DNA of 38,837 nucleotides from Candidatus Zipacnadia bacterium (GTDB taxonomy: Bacteria > Armatimonadota > Zipacnadia > Zipacnadales > Zipacnadaceae), in NCBI GenBank assembly GCA_029821195.1, contig JALGTU010000010.1, forward strand, positions 1 through 38,837, given 5' to 3'. The notes below the pieces were generated by a model that made no database searches, was not told the DNA's origin, and saw only the letters and a program-made list of their open reading frames with translations. Of the stretch, positions 1 through 8,362 are shown piece by piece. Position numbers and translations under genes: made by a program. Within the stretch, counting starts at the first letter, position 1. The number at the start of each line of letters is the position of its first letter.

Positions 1-1925
1 CATCTCGAATACCGTGCGCGCGGGGTGCAGCAAGCTGGCCGCGCGCAGCCGCCTGATGAGTTCGTATAGCTCGCGGAGCTGGCCGACCGGCAGCTCGCCG
101 CGCTCCGACGAGCTACGCCAACTGTCCTCGCCCGCAACCAGTTCGGCCACAGCAGTGATGATCGCTCGGTCTTCAGGCCGCCGGCGAATTGCCAGACCAT
201 CCTCCTCTCCCGGCACACTCACCAGCAGGAACAACTGGCGGTCGTTCATACTCACTGGGGGCCGAGTTAGCAACCGCACCAACGATAGATCGTCAAAGGG
301 ATCATTGACCACGCGCATAAAGGCGAGCAGATCGAGGCCAGCGGATGCTCGAAAAAGCCCACCCCGCCCAGCGCCTGGTAGGGGATCTTGCGCTCTTCAA
401 AAGCGTTCTTGAGGTAGCGGAAGGCCTCACGCTTGCGCATCAGCACGCAGATATCGCCCCACTTAAACTGGCCCTCGTCAGCAACAAGCTGCCGGACTTT
501 TTCGGCAATATACGCCGCCTCCCGCCGTCGCGCGTGACGTATTGCCTCGTCGGCCCCAGCGGTGAACGGTGCTACGCTGATGATCGTGCCCGCCGCCTCC
601 TTCGGGCTAGTCAGCGCGGGATCCTGAGGTCGGGCGTGCTGCGCCGCCGCGTTGGCGCACACCGTAAGCTGCCGGTCCATGCGGTACGTGACCGTCAGCG
701 GCCGGAACAACGGCGTGCCACTAACCAGGTCACCCTCGCCGAACGGCAGCAGGTTGTCCAGGTTCTCGGGCTGGGCATCGCGCCAGCCGTAGATTGACTG
801 CTTCTGATCGCCGACGACCATGAGCCGCTGGTAGCTGTCTACCTCCCGGCGTTGACCGGCGCGCTCCACCTCAAACCGGGCGGGCCGCGCCAACGCTTGG
901 ACCATCGCCATCTGCGCGCGCGAGGTATCCTGGAACTCGTCCACCAGCAGATACTGGAACCTCTGCCGGTAGCGGTCGCGAATATCCAGGTAATTATCCA
1001 ACAAGTCCACCGCCTTGTTTATCTGGTCGGCGAAATCAATACCGTCACGCTCGGCCAGCCGCTGCTGATACAGACTGCACGCCGCCTCGGCAGCAGCCAG
1101 GATTGTGCGCTCGATTTCCTGCTCGCGAGCCAGTCGCTCGTCGAGGTCCGGGTGCACCGTCGCCTTCTTCAAGTCAACGTAATAAAGCTTGCGCAAGTTC
1201 AACGTGGCGCTACTCTCGCCTACGGGTGCCTGGGCCAGATCCTCCGACGGGAATATGCCTGCCAGGCGCCTCTGCAAGTCGGGGGCAAGCGCTTTCGCAT
1301 TCTCCAGACGCGCAACTTCCTGCGCAGTGGGCAGCGCTGCCCAAAAGCGTGCTGACAGTGCCAGCGCCTGCTCGCGAAACTCGTCGGGGTTAAGGCCGTT
1401 ACTCCTGGCATAGGTGACGAGCTGCACCAGAAGGCCGCGCAGAGCGTCCGGCCAGGCAAAGCCCATCTCCGCGAGCCGGTCGGGATGCAAAGCGTGATTC
1501 GGGGCAAAATCTCCCACGAAGACGTCGGCCACGAGCTGCTCGAACTCGAGCCGTTGTTGCAGCTCGGTCAGGAGCTGGGGCTCGGGCGAGAGGCCCACCT
1601 GGTAGCTGCACTCGCGCAGCAGGCGCACGGCGAAACTGTGGAAGGTATGCACCCACAACTCCCCCGTGAAGGCAACTTCGTTAAGCCGCAGCAGCCGCTT
1701 AATGCGCAGCTTCATTTCGGCCGCCGCGTTGTTCGTGAAAGTCAGCGTAAGTATGCGCTCCGGCTCGATCTGCTCATTGTTGAGCACCAGCCAGACGAAG
1801 CGGTGCGCCAGCACGAAGGTCTTCCCCGACCCAGCTCCCGCCACTACCTTCAAGGGTATATCCAGGCGCGGCTCCTCGATGATTGCTCTCTGCTCTGCGC
1901 TGGGCTCGTACTCGTATCGCATCAT
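1..1925 (-). CDS. UvrD-family (AdnB/AddA-like) DNA helicase, frameshifted and cut by the window edge
   Basis: Superfamily 1 ATP-dependent DNA helicase, probably the motor partner of the upstream helicase-nuclease in double-strand-break resection. Counting from the ATG at 1925, the Walker A motif GAGSGKT is at residues 30-36, VHTFHSF at 92-98, Walker B VDEFQDT at 328-334 and GDQKQSIYGWR at 372-382. After HPLA at residue 530 (positions 334-340) the frame becomes nonsense and stops at 267. Shifting by one base gives LDLLAFMRVVNDP and then open helicase-like sequence down to base 1. This is what one missing base would produce: either a sequencing error or a real inactivating frameshift. Motifs V and VI and any C-terminal nuclease lie beyond the window. 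The start is chosen because its ATG shares one base with the TGA of the upstream gene (TGATG), implying translational coupling. Confidence 0.85.
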
Positions 1926-4900
1926 CAGCTCGGCTCTGCCTCGCTGCAGATCAGCACGTATGGACAGGCACCGAAATTCGGGGCACAGCCCTCCTTGGGA
2001 GGATAGCCCTCGAACTGGGACCGCTGCTTTATTTGTCCAGCCAAAGCCGCCAGTTGGGCAGCGATCTGCTCCAGTTCGTGGCGGGTGAAGGCCGCATCTC
2101 CTCCTGGCTGGGCATCCGGTACCAGCTCCACGCACGAGCGACGGCAGGGAGGACTGGCATCAGGAGCCAGGCTCTGGAGACATACCCGGATGACCCGCCC
2201 TTGCCCCTCTGCCTCCCACCCTAACGCGTACAGCGGGAGCTGGTAGTCTACCTGATCGGGTTCTGCATACCTCTCGCCGGGACGGTAGCAGAAGCTCCGG
2301 CGCAGCGCGGCCCTTGCCGCAACTTTGCCACTCTTGTAATCAATCACCTCGACAGCGTCGCCCACCGCAACCACTTGGTCTATGCGGCCCCGGAACCGAT
2401 GAGCCTGCCCGCTGTCGTCGGTCAGCTCGATGTCAAACCACTGTTCTTGAGCAAGCGACTCCTCGGAGAAGAACTCAGTCGCCGCGTAGACTTCAAGCGC
2501 CCGTTGCGCACGCTGGTAGTGGACGCGGTAGGAGTAGGGCGAGTCGAACTCGTCCTGATGCCGGGCGAACGCCGCCGCCAGAATATCAAGCGCCCTCTCC
2601 CGACTTCGCACTCCGGGCGACAGCTTGTTCAATTCCGCCATTATCTCGTGAATGATCGTACCGTACAGGAAAATGCCGGGGTCTTCACCGGCCAGCCCGA
2701 GCAGCTTCTCAAAAAAGAACTGGCGCGGGCAGCGCAGGTAGGACCTGAGAGAACTGGCGCTGAGCGGCCAGCCAGGGGCGAGCTCGGCGAGAATCGGCGC
2801 GCCGCTAAACTCAGGCTGCGGCACCGATTCTTCCACTGGCGCCGGTCCCTCCTGCGCCAACATAGGCCGCCCGGCACACGGCACGACCGGGCAGCCCTGG
2901 TGTGTCGTGCGCCCGCCCGAAGCCTGCGGCATCAGTCCGGAAAAGACGCACTCGAAGTCAGCCTCACGCTGCTGCGCAGTAGGCCCCAGGACGAAATCCT
3001 CGGGCAACGCTGAGACCAGAAACTCCGACGGGCCGACTTTGCCGCCGTTCTTCTCCACGTGACAAGTGAGTATAAGCCGGCGCCGAGCGCGGCTGAGACA
3101 GGTATAGAACAGCCGTACCTCCTCAGCGAGCGCCTCACCACCCGCTTCGCCCCAACCAGCAAAGGTCAAAGTGGCGGTGGGGATGCCCAGGTGCGCGCGG
3201 ACCCGCTCGCGCAAAGCCTCAACCGTCCGGTCGGGCAGCAGGCGCGAGACAACCGCTGGCGCCGGGAAAGTATCCTCACTAAGCCCTACCAGATACACCA
3301 CCTCAAACTCCAGGCCGCGAACGTCGTGGGCAATCATCACCTGAATTCCGGCGCGGTCGGGAGCCGCCGCCGGCCCGCTGCTCATCTCCACAACGCTGAG
3401 CGCCTGCTCAAGCGACAGGCTTCTTCCCACCACCTCAACAAGGGCTTTTTCCGCCTCGCCTAAGGAGTCCAGCAGGCCAACCAGCGCCGGCATCATCGCC
3501 GGGGGCATCCGCGCCGCTAAGTCCGGCAGCAGCCCGGTCTCGCGCAGGACCAGCCTTATCGCGGCCACCGGCTCATCCCGGGCTACTTCCCCCGCCCGCC
3601 GCACAGCTTCCGCCCAAAGGCCCAGCGGCTCGCCCCGCCCAGCCAGCATAAAGCGGCCTTCCCGCCGGCAGTCGCCACGTTCTCGCGCCAAGGCCAACTC
3701 ATCCCCCCCGGTCAGACTGGCCAGCCGCCACACCGCCAGGTTGGCCCCCGCCAGTTGCTGCTCGCGAATCGCCGTCGGATAGGTGTCGCAGTCCCGAACG
3801 TACAGCAGCAAAGTGATAAGATCGCCGACCAGACGCCGAGCAGCCCACGCCCCCGCCACAGCCTCCTGCCCGGCAACGGGAGCTCCGCGCAGCGCCAGAT
3901 GCTCGCGCGCCGCCTCCGCTTGCTCGTGATTGCGGACGATGACCGCGATGTCATCGGGCGCAAGCTCGCCCTCGCACAGCAAAGCAATGATTCCATCGCC
4001 GATCCCCGCCAGCTCCTCGCTGAAGGTGCGATAGACGCCGACCTCCACCTGGCCTGGACCGTCGGTCTCCCCCAACGGCGCACTGCTCAGCTCCCAGTCC
4101 CGGGCAAACCGGCGCGCGATCTCAGCCACCTCCGAGGCCATCCGCCCTGGTTGCTGCGCCGGCAACTGCGTGCGAACCACCTCGCGGTCAGGCAACAGCG
4201 AGGCCAGCAGTGCAGCCGGGTCCTCCACCGCGCCCCGGAAGCGATATATCGCCTGGGCCGGCTCGTGAGTCGCCAGCAGTCGGGTTTCGGGGCTGCACAG
4301 AGCAGCCAGCAGCTCGATCTGCAGCAGCGTGGCGTCCTGCAGATCGTCGGCGACGATTAGATCATAGCGGCCCCGCCAACTGCCCGCCAACTGCTCGTCG
4401 GTCAGCGCCACCAGCGCCAGCCAGATGAGGCCGCGCAGGTCGTAGACATTGGCCTCGCGCAGGCGCTGCTGATACCGCTCGTAGATGTCGGCCAGGTCGG
4501 CCAGGGCACCGCGATGTGGTAAGCCGGGGGTGATGTCCTCGCGGAACGTGCGGGTGTCTATCTTGCAGCGCTTGAGTTCGGCAATGAAGTCGGCAACATC
4601 ATCGCGGAAGCGCGGGCTGCGGCGGACCTCGTCTGCCTGGTAGTAGCGAGCGGCCGGTGTCGTCTCCCGAATCACCTCGCCCACCAGCAGCCGCTCGGGC
4701 AGTGGCCGGATTATAGCCCGTCCCCAGTGAGTGGCGCTCTCGCGGAGAATCTGCCCGGCGATGTCCTCGTACGTGCCAGTGACCGGGACTAGCGTCCGCC
4801 CCGTCCGGGCGCTGCTTAAGACAAACCAATCGCGCTCGCGCTGGGCAGCCGGTTGGTCCAGCGCCAGCCACAAGACCCTCGCCGGCGAGAGGCCACCTTT

Positions 4901-5008
4901 TTCAACGGCCTCCACCACCGTCTGGCGCAGACGTGTGGTCTTGCCGGAACCAGGCCCGCCCCGGATCAGTTCACAAAGTCGGTTCACAGCCATTGTCGGA
5001 GTTGTCAC
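1925..5008 (-). CDS. AdnA/AddB-like helicase-nuclease subunit with RecB-type nuclease domain
   Basis: Long UvrD-like protein (1027 aa) with a C-terminal PD-(D/E)XK nuclease, of the kind that pairs with an AdnB/AddA partner to process DNA ends. Walker A GGPGSGKTT is at residues 17-25. The Walker B position reads VADDLQDAT, with DD in place of the usual DE. Motif V-like AHDVRGLEFEVVYL and motif VI-like YTCLSRARRR follow. The nuclease domain shows His787 (GTIIHE), Asp877 (GRID), Asp890 and Lys892 (IDYKSGK). Cys760, Cys1008, Cys1015 and Cys1021 resemble the four-cysteine Fe-S staple of AddB-type nucleases, although the spacing C-X6-C-X5-C differs from the C-X2-C-X5-C of AddB. The intact Walker A favours AdnA over AddB, whose motor is dead. 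The start is GTG at 5008; an in-frame ATG at 4993 is an alternative, and neither has a clear ribosome site. Confidence 0.85.
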   Translation of the reverse strand: MTTPTMAVNRLCELIRGGPGSGKTTRLRQTVVEAVEKGGLSPARVLWLALDQPAAQRERDWFVLSSARTGRTLVPVTGTYEDIAGQILRESATHWGRAIIRPLPERLLVGEVIRETTPAARYYQADEVRRSPRFRDDVADFIAELKRCKIDTRTFREDITPGLPHRGALADLADIYERYQQRLREANVYDLRGLIWLALVALTDEQLAGSWRGRYDLIVADDLQDATLLQIELLAALCSPETRLLATHEPAQAIYRFRGAVEDPAALLASLLPDREVVRTQLPAQQPGRMASEVAEIARRFARDWELSSAPLGETDGPGQVEVGVYRTFSEELAGIGDGIIALLCEGELAPDDIAVIVRNHEQAEAAREHLALRGAPVAGQEAVAGAWAARRLVGDLITLLLYVRDCDTYPTAIREQQLAGANLAVWRLASLTGGDELALARERGDCRREGRFMLAGRGEPLGLWAEAVRRAGEVARDEPVAAIRLVLRETGLLPDLAARMPPAMMPALVGLLDSLGEAEKALVEVVGRSLSLEQALSVVEMSSGPAAAPDRAGIQVMIAHDVRGLEFEVVYLVGLSEDTFPAPAVVSRLLPDRTVEALRERVRAHLGIPTATLTFAGWGEAGGEALAEEVRLFYTCLSRARRRLILTCHVEKNGGKVGPSEFLVSALPEDFVLGPTAQQREADFECVFSGLMPQASGGRTTHQGCPVVPCAGRPMLAQEGPAPVEESVPQPEFSGAPILAELAPGWPLSASSLRSYLRCPRQFFFEKLLGLAGEDPGIFLYGTIIHEIMAELNKLSPGVRSRERALDILAAAFARHQDEFDSPYSYRVHYQRAQRALEVYAATEFFSEESLAQEQWFDIELTDDSGQAHRFRGRIDQVVAVGDAVEVIDYKSGKVAARAALRRSFCYRPGERYAEPDQVDYQLPLYALGWEAEGQGRVIRVCLQSLAPDASPPCRRSCVELVPDAQPGGDAAFTRHELEQIAAQLAALAGQIKQRSQFEGYPPKEGCAPNFGACPYVLICSEAEPS

Positions 5009-5044
5009 CCGGTATCAGCCAGTTGCTGACTATTACGACTATCC

Positions 5045-5081
5045 GCGCGGGCCGGCTTCACTGCCTTCAACCGGCCCCTCC
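5045..5081. repeat. REP-like palindromic repeat, copy 1
   Basis: A 37-bp element matching copy 2 (5557-5593) at 36 of 37 positions in the same orientation. It contains the inverted arms GGGCCGG (5049-5055) and CCGGCCC (5071-5077) around a 15-nt loop. It lies just past the stop codon of the transposase gene. Placement on both sides of a REP-associated tyrosine transposase is typical of a REP/BIME-type element. Confidence 0.85.
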
Positions 5082-5084
5082 GAA

Positions 5085-5555
5085 TTACGGACAGCTTAAG
5101 AGTGCTGACCACGGCCAATCTTCCCAACGCTCGCACAAACCTTCCCGTACAGGATTGTCCAACACGTACTCCACCATAGCCGGCACGTCTTCTTCCTCAC
5201 GCGCATGCCTATCCCAATAACTCCGCTGCCACGCGAAATCGGCATGTCCCAAACCATGAGCTTGCCGACTGACTTCACTCTTGAATGTCGCAACGAATGA
5301 CCCAAAACTGCTTTGTTCACTGTGCATCGAGCAGACGACGTGTATGTGATCCGGCATGATGCAATACGCATGCAAGGACAGCTTGAAGCGGACGGTTCGC
5401 TCGTGCAGCACCCGCACGATCATCGGTGCAAGGTCGGGAACAAGGACACTCCCCCCGCTTTTCGCCACGATAGTGACAAAAATGGGCGAGCGATGCGTCT
5501 TGTAGACCTCCTCAGGGAGTCTAAATGGATGCTTTCGGCTCGGTAATTTGCACAT
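5085..5555 (-). CDS. REP-associated tyrosine transposase (Y1/IS200-like, RAYT)
   Basis: Single-domain HUH transposase of about 156 aa, the usual size for RAYT proteins, which nick single-stranded DNA and are linked to spread of REP palindromes. The HUH motif is in YCIMPDHIHVV (His-Ile-His). A conserved tyrosine sits in QRSYWDRHAR, followed by the family signature VEYVLDNPVREGL and a WPWSAL ending. The reading frame extends upstream to a TTG at 5582, but those extra codons lie inside REP copy 2, so the ATG at 5555 is preferred; it has no clear ribosome site. The gene is bracketed by two near-identical palindromic repeats with no other transposon ends seen. It looks intact and could act on REP copies elsewhere in the genome. 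Confidence 0.9.
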   Translation of the reverse strand: MCKLPSRKHPFRLPEEVYKTHRSPIFVTIVAKSGGSVLVPDLAPMIVRVLHERTVRFKLSLHAYCIMPDHIHVVCSMHSEQSSFGSFVATFKSEVSRQAHGLGHADFAWQRSYWDRHAREEEDVPAMVEYVLDNPVREGLCERWEDWPWSALLSCP

Positions 5556-5556
5556 G

Positions 5557-5593
5557 GCGCGGGCCGGCTTCACTGCGTTCAACCGGCCCCTCC
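5557..5593. repeat. REP-like palindromic repeat, copy 2
   Basis: Second copy of the 37-bp element, with one mismatch to copy 1 (G at 5577 in place of C). Its arms GGGCCGG (5561-5567) and CCGGCCC (5583-5589) can form the REP stem. It ends two bases before the transposase start codon. A shorter degenerate stretch resembling its 3' half (TTCAACCGCCCCT) occurs near 5693-5705. Confidence 0.85.
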
Positions 5594-5603
5594 CGGAGGG
5601 GCC
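5585..5603. repeat. Perfect 9-bp inverted repeat overlapping REP copy 2
   Basis: GGCCCCTCC (5585-5593) pairs perfectly with GGAGGGGCC (5595-5603) around one base. It shares its left arm with REP copy 2, so the two hairpins exclude each other. No T-run follows on either side, so it is not an obvious intrinsic terminator. The remaining 230 bases up to the next gene hold no gene that can be supported. Confidence 0.7.
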
Positions 5604-5837
5604 TGTCGAGTAGGACGAGTATCACGAGGCCTGCGAGGCTGGCCCACCTTGCCGGCACACCCAGAGTTTGTGCAAGGGCGAGCCCCGCCCCATTCAACCG
5701 CCCCTTTCTTGTTGCTATCTATCTTCGTTGCGCACGGCTCCCAGTCCTGCCTCGCCGCAGGGAAGGAATCCCAACCTCCTTGGCGAACCTTACGCTGGCA
5801 ACATCAATTGTGCTTAGCGATCAGAGGAGACCTAACA

Positions 5838-7208
5838 ATGAAATCCGACATACAGGTAAAGCAGATTGAAGTATCCTTTGAGCCGTTTGTCGCCCGCACA
5901 CCGCTGAAGTTCGGAGCCGTGGTGATGGACGCGCTGCACTTCTGCCGGGTCAAGGCCACCGTCGAGAACGGGGAGGGGAAGGTCGCTGACGGATGGGGCG
6001 GGATATTCGTCGCTGACTTCTGGGCCTGGCCGACCTTTGACCTACCCCACGAGCCGAAACAAGCAGCAATGATGGACGTAATCCAGCGCTACGCTGACAT
6101 GGCGACCGCCTACCCCGGGCCCGCCCACCCTATTGACATCTTCCTCGACCTGGAAGAGGACCTGCGCGCGATGAATGAGCAGGTCTGCGCGGAGCGCGAG
6201 CTGGTGCCGGCCCAGCCGTTTCTGGGCGCGCTGGTCTGCGCCTCGCCGATTGATGCCGCGCTGCACGACGCCTTCGGCAACGTCAACGGTATTGACTGCT
6301 ACGACGGCTACGGCCCGGAGTTTATGAGTGACCTGAGCAAGTACCTCGGCCCCGAGTTCGCGGGCAAGTACATCCCCGACTACATCCGCAGCGAGTACCT
6401 GCCCAATGTCCCCATCTTCCACTTGGTCGGCGGGCTGGATAAGCTGACCGAGGCGGAGAAAGATGATTCGGACCCCGACGACGGTAAGCCCGTAAGCCTC
6501 GACGAGTGGATCCGCGCCGAGGGCATGTACTGTCTGAAGGTGAAGCTGCGCGGCAACGACCTGGACTGGGACGTGGATCGCATGCTGGCCGTGCACCGGA
6601 TCGGCGGCGAAGAGCTGCCCAAACTCGGCATTGAAGAGATGCACCTAACCGCCGACACCAACGAACAGTGCGAGACCCCGGACTATATCATCGAGATGCT
6701 CCATAGAATCAAGGAGCAGTCGGAGGACTGCTTCGACCGGATTCTGTACATCGAGCAGCCCACCGAGCGCGACCTCACCGCGCACCGCTACGACATGCGC
6801 GAGCTATCGCAGCTCAAACCGGTCATCGTGGACGAGAGCCTCACCGATCTGGAGAGCTTCGAGTTGGCGATGGAACTGGGCTGGTCGGGCGTAGCCCTGA
6901 AGACCTGCAAGGGCCACTCGTCCGATATGATCTTCGCGGCCAAGGCCCGAGAGCTGGGCATTCCCTACGCCCTCCAGGACCTGACCAACCCCAGTCTCGC
7001 CTTGATTCACTCAGTAGGCATGGGCGCGCGCCTATACACGATAATGGGCGTGGAGGCCAACAGCCGCCAGTTCTTCCCGGACGCCACCACCGAGGCCGAG
7101 CAGCGCGTACACGCCGGCATCTTCAACGTCCGGCGCGGCGTGGCGGATACCTCCAGCCTGCAGGGCACCGGCCTGGGCTACCAGATGGACAAGCTGCTGG
7201 GCTCCTAG
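5838..7208 (+). CDS. Enolase-superfamily (mandelate racemase/muconate lactonizing type) enzyme
   Basis: Divalent-metal enzyme of 456 aa from the MR/MLE branch of the enolase superfamily, which abstracts a proton alpha to a carboxylate (sugar-acid dehydration, racemization or epimerization). Visible barrel signatures are KVK (Lys234, Lys236), TADTN (Asp273), YIEQP (Glu306), VDES (Asp332, Glu333) and ALKTCK (Lys355 and Lys358), which give the three metal ligands and a catalytic lysine. It is longer than most members because of extra sequence between the N-terminal cap and the barrel (about residues 95-200), so its substrate cannot be assigned. The ATG at 5838 is chosen because AGAGGAG lies just upstream; the open frame runs back to 5649 without a start signal. 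With so many glycan-degrading genes nearby, a role in sugar-acid catabolism is plausible but unproven. Confidence 0.85.
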   Translation: MKSDIQVKQIEVSFEPFVARTPLKFGAVVMDALHFCRVKATVENGEGKVADGWGGIFVADFWAWPTFDLPHEPKQAAMMDVIQRYADMATAYPGPAHPIDIFLDLEEDLRAMNEQVCAERELVPAQPFLGALVCASPIDAALHDAFGNVNGIDCYDGYGPEFMSDLSKYLGPEFAGKYIPDYIRSEYLPNVPIFHLVGGLDKLTEAEKDDSDPDDGKPVSLDEWIRAEGMYCLKVKLRGNDLDWDVDRMLAVHRIGGEELPKLGIEEMHLTADTNEQCETPDYIIEMLHRIKEQSEDCFDRILYIEQPTERDLTAHRYDMRELSQLKPVIVDESLTDLESFELAMELGWSGVALKTCKGHSSDMIFAAKARELGIPYALQDLTNPSLALIHSVGMGARLYTIMGVEANSRQFFPDATTEAEQRVHAGIFNVRRGVADTSSLQGTGLGYQMDKLLGS

Positions 7209-7241
7209 CCGGACCACCTCCAGCCCCGCTCCGCGGGCGAC

Positions 7242-7271
7242 TTGCCCGGATAGCCCGATTTGGAGTATCAT
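7242..7271 (+). promoter_or_regulatory. Sigma-70-like promoter for the cation antiporter gene
   Basis: TTGCCC (7242-7247) and TATCAT (7266-7271) are separated by 18 bases, about 46 bases before the next start codon. It may also serve serS, which follows closely. Confidence 0.5.
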
Positions 7272-7317
7272 TAGTGCTTGACGTATCCACTGATGTGGAA
7301 AGAGGTATCCCACGGGA

Positions 7318-8307
7318 ATGGCTGTTATTGAGTTTCTCGTCCTGCTACTGATAATAGCAGGCGCTGCGATATTGCTCAGCCTGGGCGCAGAGATACTGGC
7401 CGAGCGCTACGGTGCCAACTTCACCGGCAGCATCGTCCTGGGCCTGATCACCACGCTGCCCGAGTATATGTTCGTGGTCTGGGCCGCAATCAAGGGCCAC
7501 TACCACATGGCCGTCGGGTCGGCAGTGGGTTCATGCGTGCTCCTGGTCACGCTCGGCTATGGGTTGGTGCTTGTCGTCGCGACCACCCGGCTCAGCCGCA
7601 AGCCGGTGAGGGTCGTAGAACTGTCCCGGACGACCGCGATTGATGCCTGGTATCTGGCCGCCACTGCCCTGGTCGCCTTTGTGCTGGCCTGGGAGGGCAA
7701 CGGGCTGGACGTCAAAGACGGCGTTATTCTGATGCTGCTGTTCGGCGGCTATATGTACCAGTTGGGACGCCAGGCGCACGAATTCTCGCAGGGGGTCGAG
7801 CATAAGCCCAGCCGCCGGCAGATGGTCAAGGCGACCGTGTTTCTCCTGGCCGGCGCTGTGATTATTTTCTTCCTGACCGAGCGATTCGTGGACTCGATGC
7901 TGGAGCTAGCCCACCTGGCTGGGATAAGTCCGTTCGCCGTAGCCCTCATCCTGGGGCCGATAGCCTCGGAGATGCCCGAGAAGCTGACCGCTTACTTTAC
8001 GGTGCACCGTGACGGGAAGCTGGCCGAGATCTCCGTGTGCAACTTCCTGGGCTCCAAGGTGAATCATAATAGTCTGCTGCTGGCCGCGCTGCCCTTTGTC
8101 GCCTACCTGTGGCACGGCCAGGCCAACGTATCCAATATCGTTACCATACCGTTCATACTGATGACCGTTATTACGTTCTTCGCGGTAGCCAACCTGGCGC
8201 GGCGGCGCTTGGCGTTCCGAGATGGGTTGATGTTCGCCTGCGCATATCTTCTGCTCATCGGAGCCGCGTATTATGTAGCCGACCCGAGCATGTTCCCCAC
8301 CCATTGA
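7318..8307 (+). CDS. Sodium/calcium exchanger (CaCA) family membrane protein
   Basis: Integral membrane antiporter of 329 aa with about ten hydrophobic segments. The two inverted alpha repeats of the CaCA family are visible. The first is GLITTLPEYM followed by GSAVGSCVLL (residues about 42-77). The second is LGPIASEMPEK followed by NFLGSKVNHN (about 213-245). The TLPE and SEMPE cores correspond to the ion-binding repeats of YrbG-type exchangers, in which acidic residues coordinate the cation. Expected role: cytoplasmic-membrane export of Ca2+ or another cation in exchange for Na+ or H+. The ion cannot be told from sequence, and the second repeat's NHN is not the standard form. The ATG at 7318 has AGAGG about 12 bases upstream. 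serS follows after 55 bases and may be cotranscribed. Confidence 0.85.
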   Translation: MAVIEFLVLLLIIAGAAILLSLGAEILAERYGANFTGSIVLGLITTLPEYMFVVWAAIKGHYHMAVGSAVGSCVLLVTLGYGLVLVVATTRLSRKPVRVVELSRTTAIDAWYLAATALVAFVLAWEGNGLDVKDGVILMLLFGGYMYQLGRQAHEFSQGVEHKPSRRQMVKATVFLLAGAVIIFFLTERFVDSMLELAHLAGISPFAVALILGPIASEMPEKLTAYFTVHRDGKLAEISVCNFLGSKVNHNSLLLAALPFVAYLWHGQANVSNIVTIPFILMTVITFFAVANLARRRLAFRDGLMFACAYLLLIGAAYYVADPSMFPTH

Positions 8308-8362
8308 GCAGCCCGCAGGGGAATGATTCTTGCTATGGTTCGATCAGAAGGAGCATAGACTG

